From Streptomyces sp. SS1-1 (GTDB lineage: Bacteria > Actinomycetota > Actinomycetes > Streptomycetales > Streptomycetaceae), in the NCBI RefSeq assembly GCF_008973465.1, contig NZ_WBXN01000004.1, positions 2,542,001 to 2,606,000 on the forward strand: 64,000 nt of DNA, in the 5' to 3' direction. Position 1 is the first letter of the stretch. Each line of letters opens with the position of its first letter. Shown one piece after another: positions 52,601 to 61,273 of this stretch. Made by a program: the position numbers and the translations under genes. The notes under the pieces were generated by a model. The model worked only from the letters and a program-made list of their open reading frames with translations. It was not told the DNA's origin and did not search any database.

Positions 52601-53324
52601 TGGCGTTGAACCTGATGGTGCGCAGCCGCCCCGCGTAGAGCCGGCGGCCGACCTCGCGGAGCTTGCCGGTCTCCTGCTCCTCCTGCCCGAAGCCCTTCAC
52701 CACGCGCACGCCGCTGACCGCGCCGTCGACGACGCCCGCGACGGCCGCGGCCTGGGCCTGCGCGTACCAGGTGGAGGGGTGGAGTCTGCTGCGGCTGCGC
52801 CGGGCGATCCACCACAGGGCGGGGGCGACCGCGAGGGCGACCAGGGTCAGCGGCGGCGACAGCCAGGTCATGATGCCCAGCGAGATCAGGAAGAGCATGA
52901 AGTTCCCGATGGTCATCGGGAGCATGAAGAGCAGGCCCTGGATCAGCTGGAGGTCGCTGGTGGCGCGGCCGACGACCTGGCCGGTGGACAGCTCGTCCTG
53001 TTTGCGCCCGTCGAGCCGGGTGATCGTCCGGAACATCTCGGTGCGCAGGTCGTGCTGGACGTCGAGGGCGACCCGGCCGCCGTAGTAGCGCCGGACGAAG
53101 GTGAGGACGTAGACGGCGACGGCGGCGGCGATCAGCAGCCCGGCCCAGACGGCCATGCTGCGCTCGCCGCCGATCACGTCGTCGATGATCACCTTGGTGA
53201 TCAGCGGGACGAGCGCCATGACGGCCATGCCGCCGAGGGAGGAGCCGAGGGCGAGGATCACGTCCTTCGGGTAGCGCCAGGCGTAGCCCCACAGTCGTCG
53301 TGCCCATCCTGGCTGCGCTGCCAC
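49608..53324 (-). CDS. Fused heterodimer-type ABC exporter (TMD-NBD-TMD-NBD)
   Basis: One chain of about 1238 residues repeats the half-transporter plan twice. NBD1: Walker A GASGSGKST, signature LSGGQRQRIALARA, Walker B VLDDATSAVD with Asp in place of the catalytic Glu. NBD2: Walker A GETGAGKST, signature LSAGQRQLIALARA, Walker B LLLDEATAALD. The deviant Walker B of NBD1 and the deviant signature of NBD2 meet in the same ATP site, as in heterodimeric exporters such as TM287/288. The GTG at 53324 follows GGGAGG; the upstream ATG at 53366 is less likely. Drug or lipid export is inferred. Confidence 0.93.
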   Translation of the reverse strand: MAAQPGWARRLWGYAWRYPKDVILALGSSLGGMAVMALVPLITKVIIDDVIGGERSMAVWAGLLIAAAVAVYVLTFVRRYYGGRVALDVQHDLRTEMFRTITRLDGRKQDELSTGQVVGRATSDLQLIQGLLFMLPMTIGNFMLFLISLGIMTWLSPPLTLVALAVAPALWWIARRSRSRLHPSTWYAQAQAAAVAGVVDGAVSGVRVVKGFGQEEQETGKLREVGRRLYAGRLRTIRFNAKYTPALQAVPALGQVAMLALGGWLAVRGHITLGTFVAFSTYLAQLVGPVRMLAMVLTVAQQARASSERVLELIDTEPSIQDGTRTLPADAPATVEFDDVSFGYDEERPVLDGLSLEIRAGETLAVVGASGSGKSTVSLLLPRFYDVTRGAVLVGGHDVRELTLDSLRAAIGLVPEDSFLFSDTVRANIAYGRPDATDEQIEAAARAAQADRFIADLPEGYGTKVGEHGLTLSGGQRQRIALARAILTDPRLLVLDDATSAVDARVEHEIHEALKHVMEGRTTLLIAHRRSTLGLADRIAVLDAGRLADVGTHEELQERSALYRRLLTDPDELGGVSPGHTQPPCPQEDTSVRDELDAEFDAERGVTPRLWTGDREPKDLALAQSPATPELLAQVEALPPALDVPDVDEASAVRPERSYGLRRLLRGFGRPLLISLALVAVDAGMGLLLPILIRHGIDEGVGQAALGAVWAASLLGLLAVGAQWAAQIGETRMTGRTGERVLYALRLKIFAQLQRLGLDYYERELTGRIMTRMTTDVDALSTFLQTGLVTAFVSVVTFFGIMGALLVLDVQLAFVVFATLPPLIVATYFFRRASVKAYELARERVSVVNADLQESVAGLRIVQAFRRERDGGARFAERSDSYRQARIRGQWLISIYFPFVQFLASAAAAAVLIVGGVRIDAATLTTGALVAYLLYIDLFFAPVQQLSQVFDGYQQATVSLGRIQELLREPTSTRAAEKPREVRELRGEIAFEGVRFAYGDDEEALTGIDLRIPAGQTVAFVGETGAGKSTLVKLVARFYDPSEGRVTVDGTDVRDLDLTSYRHRLGVVPQEAYLFPGTVRDAIAYGRPDATDAEVEAAARAVGAHEMIATLDGGYLHEVAERGRNLSAGQRQLIALARAELVDPDVLLLDEATAALDLATEAQVNQATDRLAGRRTTLVVAHRLTTAARADRVVLMDHGRVAEDGTHEELLARDRRYAELWRTFLGQAEPEEPVRVGR

Positions 53325-53425
53325 GCCCGTGCCTCCCGTTGGTCCTGGTCTACCGGAAGGCACCAACGCCGGTGAGCTCGGATTTCATCCCGCCGCAACA
53401 ATCCGGCGGGGGCGCGGCGGGGCGG

Positions 53426-54304
53426 TCAGCTCGCCTTGAGGTCCTTGTGGACGGCCTTGGCGACGGCCTGGATGGTGGCGATGCCGTAGTTCATGGTGCT
53501 GTTGCCGTGGCTGAGCACCGTGATCATGTAGTCGTGGCCGCCGCCCTTGAAGGCGCCGACGCTGTGCACCCGCCAGCCGTGGGTGGCGCGCTGCAGCCAG
53601 CCGTTCTTGACGGCCACGGAGACGCCGGACGGCACGCCGTAGGGGGTGCCCCAGCGCTGCGAGGAGACGACCTGGCCCATGAGCTTGAGGATGTAGGCGC
53701 GGGAGTTGTCGCTGAGCACGGAGTTCTTGGCGGTGACGAGCTTGAGGAGCTTCTGCTCGTCGGTGACGTTGATCTGGGTCAGCCCCCAGTGGCCGTTCGC
53801 GTCGGGGACGGTCTTCGTCATGGCGGCGGCCTTGAGGAAGTTCTTGATCTTCGTCATGCCGAGCTGCTTCCACAGGGTGGTGGTCGCCGCGTTGTCCGAC
53901 TTGGTGATCATGGCCTTGGTGAGGGACGCCTCGCGGTCGGTGAGGTACCGGTTGTGCTTCTTGGCGTCCCAGAGCAGCGTGGCCAGGACGGTGACCTTGA
54001 CGACGCTGGCCGAGTCGTAGGCGCTGGTCGCGCGGAGCGTACAGGTGGTCTTCGTGGAGCGGTCGTAGAGGCCGACCGCGACGGTGCCCTTGCGGTTGGC
54101 CAGGGCGGCGGTGATGTCCCGCTTCAGCTTGGCCGCGAGCCCCGACGTGGCCGAGGTGCAGCTGACGGTGGGGGTCGCCGCCGCGGCCGGTGCGGCGGTG
54201 GCGAGGGGTGCTATGACGAGGCCGGCGCCCAGGCCCGCCGCGACGACCGCTCGCGCGCGTCTGGCCGCGCCCGTGGAGTTCTCGCTCGCTGTCCCGTGAG
54301 TCAT
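53426..54304 (-). CDS. Secreted serine hydrolase (class A beta-lactamase/DD-peptidase-like)
   Basis: This 292-residue secreted protein has a signal peptide (VVAAGLGAGLVIAPLATAAPAAAA) and a penicillin-recognising fold: SASVVK holds the Ser-x-x-Lys pair, KSDNAATTTLW the second (S-D-N) motif and VKNGWLQ stands where KTG is usual. The third motif is thus altered, which fits the non-hydrolysing or carboxypeptidase-like branch common in streptomycetes. The ATG at 54304 is preferred; 24 more in-frame codons upstream lack a ribosome site. Substrate unknown. Confidence 0.82.
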   Translation of the reverse strand: MTHGTASENSTGAARRARAVVAAGLGAGLVIAPLATAAPAAAATPTVSCTSATSGLAAKLKRDITAALANRKGTVAVGLYDRSTKTTCTLRATSAYDSASVVKVTVLATLLWDAKKHNRYLTDREASLTKAMITKSDNAATTTLWKQLGMTKIKNFLKAAAMTKTVPDANGHWGLTQINVTDEQKLLKLVTAKNSVLSDNSRAYILKLMGQVVSSQRWGTPYGVPSGVSVAVKNGWLQRATHGWRVHSVGAFKGGGHDYMITVLSHGNSTMNYGIATIQAVAKAVHKDLKAS

Positions 54305-54515
54305 GGCTGGTTGACCGACGAGGGCGTGCGAATGGTTGTACGGATACGACCCCGAGTTGGCGCCCCGGAGCCTCAACTCGCCTGATTATCCGCCGGATTG
54401 CGCCACTCCTTCACCTGATGGACACACGACGGATCTCGACACGCCTACATGCCCATGTCACGCTCCGGATGCCGCCTTCGCTCAACCCGCGTAGACACGC
54501 GAGAGGAGACCCCCC

Positions 54516-55322
54516 ATGCCGGCGACATCCCCACGCCCCCGGCGCTGGACGTCCGTGGCCCTGACCACGGCCGCCCTCCTGGCCGGGCTCACCGCCCCGG
54601 CGCTGACCGCCGCCCCGGCCGCCGCGACCACCACGGCGTACGACGACACGTACTACTCCGCCGCCCTCGGCAAGACCGGGCCCGCGCTGAAGAGCGCCCT
54701 CCACGGGATCATCAGCAAGCAGACGAAGCTGTCCTACTCGGCCGTCTGGGACGCCCTGAAGGTCACCGACCAGGACCCGGCCAACAGCAACAACGTCAAG
54801 CTGCTCTACAGCGGCATCTCCCGCAGCAAGTCGCTGAACGGCGGCAACACCGGCAACTGGAACCGCGAGCACGTCTGGGCGCAGTCCCACGGCGACTTCG
54901 GCACCTCGGCCGGACCCGGCACCGACCTGCACCACCTGCGCGCCGAGGACGTCCAGGTCAACTCCATCCGCGGCAACAAGGACTTCGACAACGGCGGCAG
55001 CAGCTTCACCAACTCCGGTGGCAGCCTGACCGACTCGGACTCCTTTGAACCCCGCGACGCCGTCAAGGGCGACGTGGCCCGGATGGTCCTCTACATGGCC
55101 GTCCGCTACGAGGGCGACGACGGCCGGCCCGACCTGGAGGCCAACGACTCCATCAACGGCAGCGTCCCGTACCACGGGCGCCTGTCGGTCCTGAAGCAGT
55201 GGAACGACGAGGACCCGCCGGACAGCGCCGAGAAGCGCCGCAACGACGTCATATACGCGTCGTACCAGGGCAACCGCAACCCGTTCATCGACCACCCGGA
55301 GTGGGTCGAGTCGATCTGGTAG
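54516..55322 (+). CDS. Secreted endonuclease I-family nuclease
   Basis: This 268-residue extracellular nuclease of the EndA/NucM (endonuclease I) family begins with a signal peptide (VALTTAALLAGLTAPALTAAPAAA). The His-Me finger catalytic core reads NREHVWAQSHGDFG, with the general-base histidine, followed by GTDLHHLRAEDVQVNSIRGN, which binds the metal ion. It would degrade DNA or RNA outside the cell. Divergent from the serine hydrolase gene, it has GAGAGGAGA before its ATG. Confidence 0.9.
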   Translation: MPATSPRPRRWTSVALTTAALLAGLTAPALTAAPAAATTTAYDDTYYSAALGKTGPALKSALHGIISKQTKLSYSAVWDALKVTDQDPANSNNVKLLYSGISRSKSLNGGNTGNWNREHVWAQSHGDFGTSAGPGTDLHHLRAEDVQVNSIRGNKDFDNGGSSFTNSGGSLTDSDSFEPRDAVKGDVARMVLYMAVRYEGDDGRPDLEANDSINGSVPYHGRLSVLKQWNDEDPPDSAEKRRNDVIYASYQGNRNPFIDHPEWVESIW

Positions 55323-55346
55323 CCCCCCGGCCTGCGGCCCCTCGGA

Positions 55347-57038
55347 TCACTCCGTCCCGAGGTGGGTCGGCGCGAACATGCGCAGCACCGCCGGGAGCAC
55401 GACCACCGAGGGGCCGGGCTCGGACAGGGCCTTGGCCAGGTCCGCCTCCAGGGCCTCGGGCGTGGTCCTGACCCCGGGGACGCCGAACGACTCGGCGAGC
55501 GCCACATAGTCCGGACGCGTCAGTTCGGTCGCCGTGGCCTCGCCGAAGGCGTCCGTCATGTACTCGCGCAGGATGCCGTAGCCGCCGTCGTCGACGATCA
55601 GCCAGGTGACGTCGAGCCCATATTGCCGGGCCGTGGCGAGCTCGGCGATCGAGTAGAGGGCGCCGCCGTCGCCGGACACCGCGAGCACCGGGCGGGTCGG
55701 GTCGGCGGCCGCCGCGCCGAGCGCCGCCGGGAAGCCGTAGCCGAGACCGCCCGCGCCCTGCGCGGAGTGCATCCGGTTGGGGCCCTTGGCGTCGAACGCC
55801 GACCAGGCCCAGTACGCCAGGATCGTCATGTCCCAGAAGGACGGGGACCCGGCGGGCAGGGCCCGGCGCACGGACGCCAGCACCTCCTGCTCCAGGGTGA
55901 GGTCCTGGGCGGCGATCCGGGCGGCCACCTTGGCCAGCACCTCGCGCACCCGCTCGGGGGCGCTCTCGTCGTGGCGCTCGGACACGGTCTCCAGGAGCGC
56001 CTGCAACGCCAGGCGGGCGTCGGCGTGGATGCCCAGCGCGGGATGGTTGGACTCCAGCTTGCCGAGGTCGGCCTCGATCTGCACGACCCGGCCGCGTGGC
56101 CTGAACGTGTGGTAGTTCGAGGAGAGTTCACCGAGGCCGGAGCCGACCACCAGCAGGACGTCGGCGTCCTCCAGGAAGTCGGTGGTGTGCCGGTCCTCGG
56201 TCCACGACTGGAGCGACAGCGGGTGCTCCCAGGGGAACGCGCCCTTGCCGCCGGGCGTGGTGACCACCGGTGCCTGAAGGGTCTCCGCCAGCTGGAGCAG
56301 CTTCTTCGAGGCGTCCGCGCGGACCACTCCGCCGCCCGCGATGATCGCCGGGCGCTCGGCGTGGGACAGCAGGTGGGCCGCCACCGCCGTCAGCTCCGGG
56401 CGCGGCACCAGGTCCTCGGGGAAGGCGTCGCCGCCGGTGACGACCGGGATCGAGGTCGCGGCGAGCAGGACGTCCTGCGGGATCTCCACCCACACCGGGC
56501 CGTGCGGGGCGGTGAGCGCCGACTTCCAGGCCGCCTCGATCGCGGACGGGATCTGGGACTGGGTGCGCACGGTGTGGACCGACTTCACGACACCCCGGAA
56601 CGAGGCCGCCTGGTCGGGGAGTTCGTGCAGATAGCCGTGCCGGCCACCGCCGAGGCCCGCCGTCGGGATCTGGCTGCTGATCGCGAGCACCGGCGCCGAG
56701 GCGGCCGCGGCCTCCTGGAGCGCGGCCAGCGAGGTCAGCGCGCCCGGTCCCGTGGACAGCAGCAGCGGGGCCGCCTCGCCGGTGATCCGGCCGTAGGCGT
56801 CGGCGGCGAACCCGGCGTTGTTCTCCACGCGCAGCCCGATGTAGCGCAGGGCGCTGCGGCGCAGCGCGTCGAACATGCCGAGGGCGTGCTGGCCGGGCAG
56901 CCCGAACACGGTCGTCGCGCCGAGCCCGGCCAGCGTCTCCACGACCAGGTCTCCGCCGTTGCGGCCGGCCGGCGGATTCAGGGCGGCGGTGATCTGCTCC
57001 CGCGTCGGACGGAGTACCAGGTCGTGGTCGTGGGTCAC
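55347..57038 (-). CDS. ThDP-dependent enzyme (acetolactate synthase-like; candidate 2-ketoarginine decarboxylase)
   Basis: This 563-residue ThDP enzyme has the three usual domains: an N-terminal PYR domain with [20 protein letters not shown] and the ThDP-activating glutamate in [14 protein letters not shown]; a central domain with [16 protein letters not shown]; and a C-terminal PP domain with the metal motif [19 protein letters not shown] ending [10 protein letters not shown], where the usual NN is DD. Family assignment is secure. Acetolactate synthase is unlikely because no small subunit is encoded, and the neighbouring ureohydrolase suggests a keto-acid decarboxylase such as AruI. It overlaps the next gene by 4 bp. 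Confidence 0.85.
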   Translation of the reverse strand: MTHDHDLVLRPTREQITAALNPPAGRNGGDLVVETLAGLGATTVFGLPGQHALGMFDALRRSALRYIGLRVENNAGFAADAYGRITGEAAPLLLSTGPGALTSLAALQEAAAASAPVLAISSQIPTAGLGGGRHGYLHELPDQAASFRGVVKSVHTVRTQSQIPSAIEAAWKSALTAPHGPVWVEIPQDVLLAATSIPVVTGGDAFPEDLVPRPELTAVAAHLLSHAERPAIIAGGGVVRADASKKLLQLAETLQAPVVTTPGGKGAFPWEHPLSLQSWTEDRHTTDFLEDADVLLVVGSGLGELSSNYHTFRPRGRVVQIEADLGKLESNHPALGIHADARLALQALLETVSERHDESAPERVREVLAKVAARIAAQDLTLEQEVLASVRRALPAGSPSFWDMTILAYWAWSAFDAKGPNRMHSAQGAGGLGYGFPAALGAAAADPTRPVLAVSGDGGALYSIAELATARQYGLDVTWLIVDDGGYGILREYMTDAFGEATATELTRPDYVALAESFGVPGVRTTPEALEADLAKALSEPGPSVVVLPAVLRMFAPTHLGTE

Positions 57039-58015
57039 TTGCCCTCGTCCTCCTCGCGCGCCGCCGCGATCTGGCGCGACATGATCGTGGTCAGTTCGTA
57101 CGCCGTGTGGGACGCGGCCACCGACGTGATCTCCGCGTGATCGTACGCGGGCGCCACCTCGACGACGTCGGCCGAGACGAGGTTGCAGGAGGCGAGGCCG
57201 CGCAGGATCTCCAGCAGTTCGCGGGAGGTCATGCCGCCCGCCTCGGGGGTGCCGGTGCCGGGCGCGTGGGCCGGGTCGAGGCAGTCGATGTCGATGGAGA
57301 TGTAGAGCGGGCGGTCGCCGATGCGCTGGCGGAGCTGGTCGGCGACCTCGTCGGCGCCCCGGCGGTAGACGTCGGCGGAGGTGACGATGCCGAAGCCCAT
57401 CTTCTCGTCGTCGGTGAGGTCCTGCTTGCCGTAGAGCGGGCCGCGGGTGCCGACGTGGGAGAGGGCGGAGGTGTCGAGGATGCCCTCCTCGACGGCCCGG
57501 CGGAACGGGGTGCCGTGGGTGTACTCGGCGCCGAAGTAGGTGTCCCAGGTGTCGAGGTGCGCGTCGAAGTGGAGCAGGGCGACCGGGCCGTGCTTCTTGG
57601 CGACGGACCTGAGCAGCGGCAGGGCGATGGTGTGGTCGCCGCCCAGGGTCATCAGGCGGGCGCCGGTGCCGAGCAGGTCGTCGGCGGCGGCCTCGATGGT
57701 GTCGACGGCCTCGTTGATGTTGAACGGGTTCACGGCGATGTCGCCGCCGTCAGCGACCTGCGCGAGGGCGAACGGGGAGGCGTCCTGCGCGGGGTTGTAG
57801 GGGCGCAGCAGCCGGGACGCCTCACGGATGGCGTTGCCGCCGAAGCGGGCGCCCGGCCGGTACGAGACGCCCGAGTCGAACGGCACGCCGACCACGGCGA
57901 CATCGGCGCGGCCGACCTCGTCGAGGCGCGGGAGCCGGGCGAAGGTCGCGGGGCCCGCGTACCGCGGGACGCGGGAGGAGTCGACGGGGCCGCGGGGCGT
58001 CTCGTTGCTGGTCAT
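57035..58015 (-). CDS. speB: Agmatinase-family ureohydrolase
   Basis: This 326-residue Mn-dependent ureohydrolase shows the metal-site motifs of the arginase/agmatinase family: [26 protein letters not shown] and [22 protein letters not shown]. The long agmatinase-type N-terminus ([15 protein letters not shown]) is present. It would remove urea from agmatine, guanidinobutyrate or another guanidino compound; the sequence does not say which. It precedes the ThDP enzyme gene with a 4-bp overlap and follows the symporter gene. Gene symbol by family only. Confidence 0.92.
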   Translation of the reverse strand: MTSNETPRGPVDSSRVPRYAGPATFARLPRLDEVGRADVAVVGVPFDSGVSYRPGARFGGNAIREASRLLRPYNPAQDASPFALAQVADGGDIAVNPFNINEAVDTIEAAADDLLGTGARLMTLGGDHTIALPLLRSVAKKHGPVALLHFDAHLDTWDTYFGAEYTHGTPFRRAVEEGILDTSALSHVGTRGPLYGKQDLTDDEKMGFGIVTSADVYRRGADEVADQLRQRIGDRPLYISIDIDCLDPAHAPGTGTPEAGGMTSRELLEILRGLASCNLVSADVVEVAPAYDHAEITSVAASHTAYELTTIMSRQIAAAREEDEGK

Positions 58016-58072
58016 GGGGAAATGCCTTCTTTCCTACGCTTCATGGCGTATGCGGGTTATATGCCTATGACT

Positions 58073-59542
58073 CTACTGGCCGGTCGGCACCGGTTCGGAC
58101 GCGCGTTCGGGGTCCTGGGGGTTCCGTCCGGCCAGGCGCTCGCGCCAGACGGCGAGGACGGCCTCGTCGGTGGGCTTCGTCAGCAGGGAGACGGCGACGT
58201 ACGCGGCGAGGGAGGACAGCAGGCCGTAGTAGACGGGCTCGTTGGCGAGGATGCCGTGCGTGGCCATCAGCGTGATCACCGCGACACCGCCGACGACGAC
58301 CGAGGCGAGCGCGCCCTGCGCGGTCCCGCGGCGCCACAGCAGCCCGCCGAGGATCGGCACGAGCAGCCCGCCGACGAGCAGGTTGTAGGCGACCGTCAGG
58401 GCCTCGACGACGTTGTTCAGCGCGATGGCCGTGCCGATCACGGCGACGCCCATCAGCAGGATGAAGGCCCGGTTGCCCTTCACCTCGTCGTGCGCCTCGC
58501 CGTCCGGGCGGACCACCCCGCGCAGCCGCGACCAGATGTCGTTGTTGGCGACGGTCGCGCAGGCGATGAGCGCGCCGGAGGAGGTCGACATCACGGCGGC
58601 GAGGGCGGCGGCCAGCACCAGGCCGCGCACACCCATGGGCAGTTCGTCCTTGACGATGGTCGCGAAGGCGTCGTCGGCGCTCGCGAGGTCCGGGTACAGC
58701 ACCTTGGCCGCCGTGCCGATGACCGCGCCGGCGACGGCGTAGGCCAGGCAGTAGGTGCCGGCGACGGTGCCGCCCCACCTGGCGGTGGTGTCGCTGCGGG
58801 CGGTGAACACGCGCTGCCAGATGTCCTGGCCGATGAGCATGCCGAAGGTGTAGATCAGGACGTAGGTGAAGATCGTCTCGCCGCCGATGCCCAGCGGGTC
58901 GAAGTATCCGGTCGGCAGCTTCGCCTTCATCTCCGCGAACCCGCCGGCCTTGACGACCGCGATGGGCAGCAGGAGCAGGAGCACGCCGATCGTCTTGACG
59001 ACGAACTGCACCATGTCGGTGAGGGTGATCGACCACATGCCGCCGAGCGTCGAGTAGGCGACGACGATGGAGCCGCCGAGGACGATCGCGAGGGTGCGGT
59101 TCATGTCGAACAGCACGTCGAAGATCGTGGCGTAGGCGATGGTCGAGGTGACCGCGAGCATCAGGGTGTACGCCCACATGACGACACCGGAGATGACGCC
59201 GGCCCGGCCGCCGTAGCGCAGGTCCAGCATCTCGGAGACGGTGTAGACCTTCAGCCGGGCGATCCGCGCGGAGAAGAACACGGAGAGGGCGAGCAGGCCG
59301 AGGCCGATGGTGAAGACCATCCAGGCACCGGAGAGGCCGTACCGGTAGCCGAGGCCGACGCCGCCGATGGTGGACGCGCCGCCGAGGACGATCGCCGCCA
59401 TGGTGCCGGAGTACATCGCGGGGCCGAGCCGGCGTCCGGCGACCAGGAACTCGCTCTTGGACTTGGCGCGGCGCATGCCCCACCAGCCCATGGCCAGCAT
59501 GCCGGCCAGATAGACGACGATCACGGTGTAGTCGACGGCCAT
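58073..59542 (-). CDS. Sodium:solute symporter (SSF family)
   Basis: This 489-residue integral membrane protein has about 13 helices and the SSF signatures: FLVAGRRLGPAMYSGTMAA near the start, GGASTIGGVGLGYRYGLSGAW, and LTKPTDEAVLAVWRERLAG at the end. It imports a solute with sodium. It is the first gene of the leftward cluster with the ureohydrolase (58 bp apart) and the ThDP enzyme, and divergent from the PucR regulator, so its substrate is probably the guanidino compound or precursor they consume. Confidence 0.92.
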   Translation of the reverse strand: MAVDYTVIVVYLAGMLAMGWWGMRRAKSKSEFLVAGRRLGPAMYSGTMAAIVLGGASTIGGVGLGYRYGLSGAWMVFTIGLGLLALSVFFSARIARLKVYTVSEMLDLRYGGRAGVISGVVMWAYTLMLAVTSTIAYATIFDVLFDMNRTLAIVLGGSIVVAYSTLGGMWSITLTDMVQFVVKTIGVLLLLLPIAVVKAGGFAEMKAKLPTGYFDPLGIGGETIFTYVLIYTFGMLIGQDIWQRVFTARSDTTARWGGTVAGTYCLAYAVAGAVIGTAAKVLYPDLASADDAFATIVKDELPMGVRGLVLAAALAAVMSTSSGALIACATVANNDIWSRLRGVVRPDGEAHDEVKGNRAFILLMGVAVIGTAIALNNVVEALTVAYNLLVGGLLVPILGGLLWRRGTAQGALASVVVGGVAVITLMATHGILANEPVYYGLLSSLAAYVAVSLLTKPTDEAVLAVWRERLAGRNPQDPERASEPVPTGQ

Positions 59543-59729
59543 GGTGGGCCTCCTTCGCGCTGATCCCGGTGGCGTGTCGTGCGGATGGGGGTGGGGACGC
59601 CGGCATCGGACCGCGGGGACAACCGCCCGTACCCACGGCCACCGGACTGCACCGACAGTAGGTGGCCGGAAAGTGGCTGCGAAGTGTACGTTTCATCCAT
59701 TCGGAATGCCGCGAGTGGAGGAACCATCC

Positions 59730-61211
59730 ATGCCGGACCACGCGGTTCCACCCACCCCGCCCGTGCCGCTGTCGGCGCTCCTGGCCCGTGAGGACCTCGG
59801 GCTGCGCCAGATCGCCGGGCCCGTGGACGCGGACACGGTGATCCACTGGGCGCACACCTCGGAGATGGCCGACCCGTACCCCTATCTGCTGGGCGGCGAA
59901 CTGCTGCTGTCGGCGGGCGTGCACGTCCCGGAGGCGGCCGGGACGGGGACGTACTTCGACGACTACGTGGCGCGGATCGTCGCGGCCGGCGGCGCCGCCC
60001 TCGGCTTCGGGCTCGCGCCCGTGCACGACACCGTGCCGCGCGCCCTGGTCGAGGCGTGCGACGCCCACGGGCTGCCGCTGCTCGAGGTGCCGCCGCGCAC
60101 CACGTTCTCCGGGGTCGCGCGCGCGGTGTGGCAGCTCATGGCGCGGGCCCGGCTGGCCGAGCTGCGGCGGGTGACGGAGGCCCAGCAGAGCCTGGCGGCC
60201 GCCGCCGCGCGCCCCGACCCGGTGCGGGCGGTGCTGCGGCAGCTCGCCCAGCGGGTGGGCGGGCACACCGTCCTGTACGGCCCCGAGGGGACGCGGGTCG
60301 CGGCGGCGGGCCGGGCGGTGGACCCGGCGGCCGGTCAGGCGCTGGCCGCGCTCGCGGCGGTCGTACGGCCCTCGGGGCCCGGCACGCCCACCTCCGCCAC
60401 CGACACGGCGGGCGACACCCGTCTCGCCGCCTACGCGCTGGGCGCCGGGCACGGCTTCGTCCTCGGGGTGGCCGCGCCCCGGCACCGGTCCGGGGACCAC
60501 ACCGTCGCCTCCGTCGCCGCCGTCCTGCTGTCCCTGCTCACCGGTGAGCACCAGAGCGGCTCGGGGGCGGCCCGCTCCTCCGCGCTGGTACGACTGCTGC
60601 TCGGGGCCGAGCCGCACACCGTGGCCCCGCTGCTGGGCGCGGAGACCTGGCTGGTGGTGCACGCGGCGCCGGACACGCCCCCGTGCGACCCGGTGGCCGC
60701 GTCCGCGCTGGGCGCCGCCCTCGGCTCGCCCCTGGTCGACGTGGGGCGGGACGTCGTACGCGTCCTCGTCCCGGCGGACCGGCCGCCGGACGCCCAGCCC
60801 GGCTGGACGCTCGGGGTGAGCGCCCCGGTGCCGGCCGGGGAGTGGCCCGTGGCGGACACCCAGGCGACCCGGGCGCTGGCACGGGCGCGGGCCACCCGCA
60901 CACCGCTGGCCGGGCACGGCACGCACCGGCCGGCCCTGGCCGACCTGGTGTCCGCCGACGCGGCGCGGGCGCACGCGCACGCCCTGCTCGCGCCGTTGAC
61001 CGGTCCCCTCGCGGACACCCTGCGCACCTGGCTGTCGCTGCACGGCAGCTGGGACCGCACGGCGGTGGCGCTGTCCGTGCACCGCAACACCGTGCGGCAG
61101 CGGATCGCCCGGTGCGCCGCGCTGCTGGAGGCGGACCTGGACGACGCGGACGTCCGGATGGAGCTGTGGTTCGCCCTGCGGCATGCCGAAGCGCCCGATT
61201 CGGGCCAGTGA
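59730..61211 (+). CDS. PucR-family transcriptional regulator
   Basis: This 493-residue activator has an N-terminal PucR domain (VPLSALLAREDLGLRQIAGP, TYFDDYVARIVAAGGAALGFGL) and a C-terminal HTH_30 domain (LHGSWDRTAVALSVHRNTVRQRIARCAALL). The ATG at 59730 follows GGAGGAACC; an in-frame ATG at 59706 lacks a site. It is divergent from the symporter operon and likely regulates it. PucR-type regulators often sense a pathway intermediate or nitrogen source. Confidence 0.9.
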   Translation: MPDHAVPPTPPVPLSALLAREDLGLRQIAGPVDADTVIHWAHTSEMADPYPYLLGGELLLSAGVHVPEAAGTGTYFDDYVARIVAAGGAALGFGLAPVHDTVPRALVEACDAHGLPLLEVPPRTTFSGVARAVWQLMARARLAELRRVTEAQQSLAAAAARPDPVRAVLRQLAQRVGGHTVLYGPEGTRVAAAGRAVDPAAGQALAALAAVVRPSGPGTPTSATDTAGDTRLAAYALGAGHGFVLGVAAPRHRSGDHTVASVAAVLLSLLTGEHQSGSGAARSSALVRLLLGAEPHTVAPLLGAETWLVVHAAPDTPPCDPVAASALGAALGSPLVDVGRDVVRVLVPADRPPDAQPGWTLGVSAPVPAGEWPVADTQATRALARARATRTPLAGHGTHRPALADLVSADAARAHAHALLAPLTGPLADTLRTWLSLHGSWDRTAVALSVHRNTVRQRIARCAALLEADLDDADVRMELWFALRHAEAPDSGQ

Positions 61212-61273
61212 CCCGCGTCGCACGCGCTCCGGAGCAGGGCTGCCGGACCGTCGTCTGCCTCACAATGGGAACC

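Noticed and set aside
49182..53375. Very long open frame on the plus strand (1397 codons) opposite the fused ABC exporter
   Set aside because: It is an antisense shadow: composition is dominated by Gly, Arg, Val and Asp, no domain is visible, and the minus-strand frame has all ABC motifs.
55347..57038. Assignment as acetolactate synthase (IlvB)
   Set aside because: No ilvN or ilvC neighbour, altered end of the ThDP motif (DD instead of NN) and linkage to a ureohydrolase; left as a general ThDP enzyme with a candidate role.
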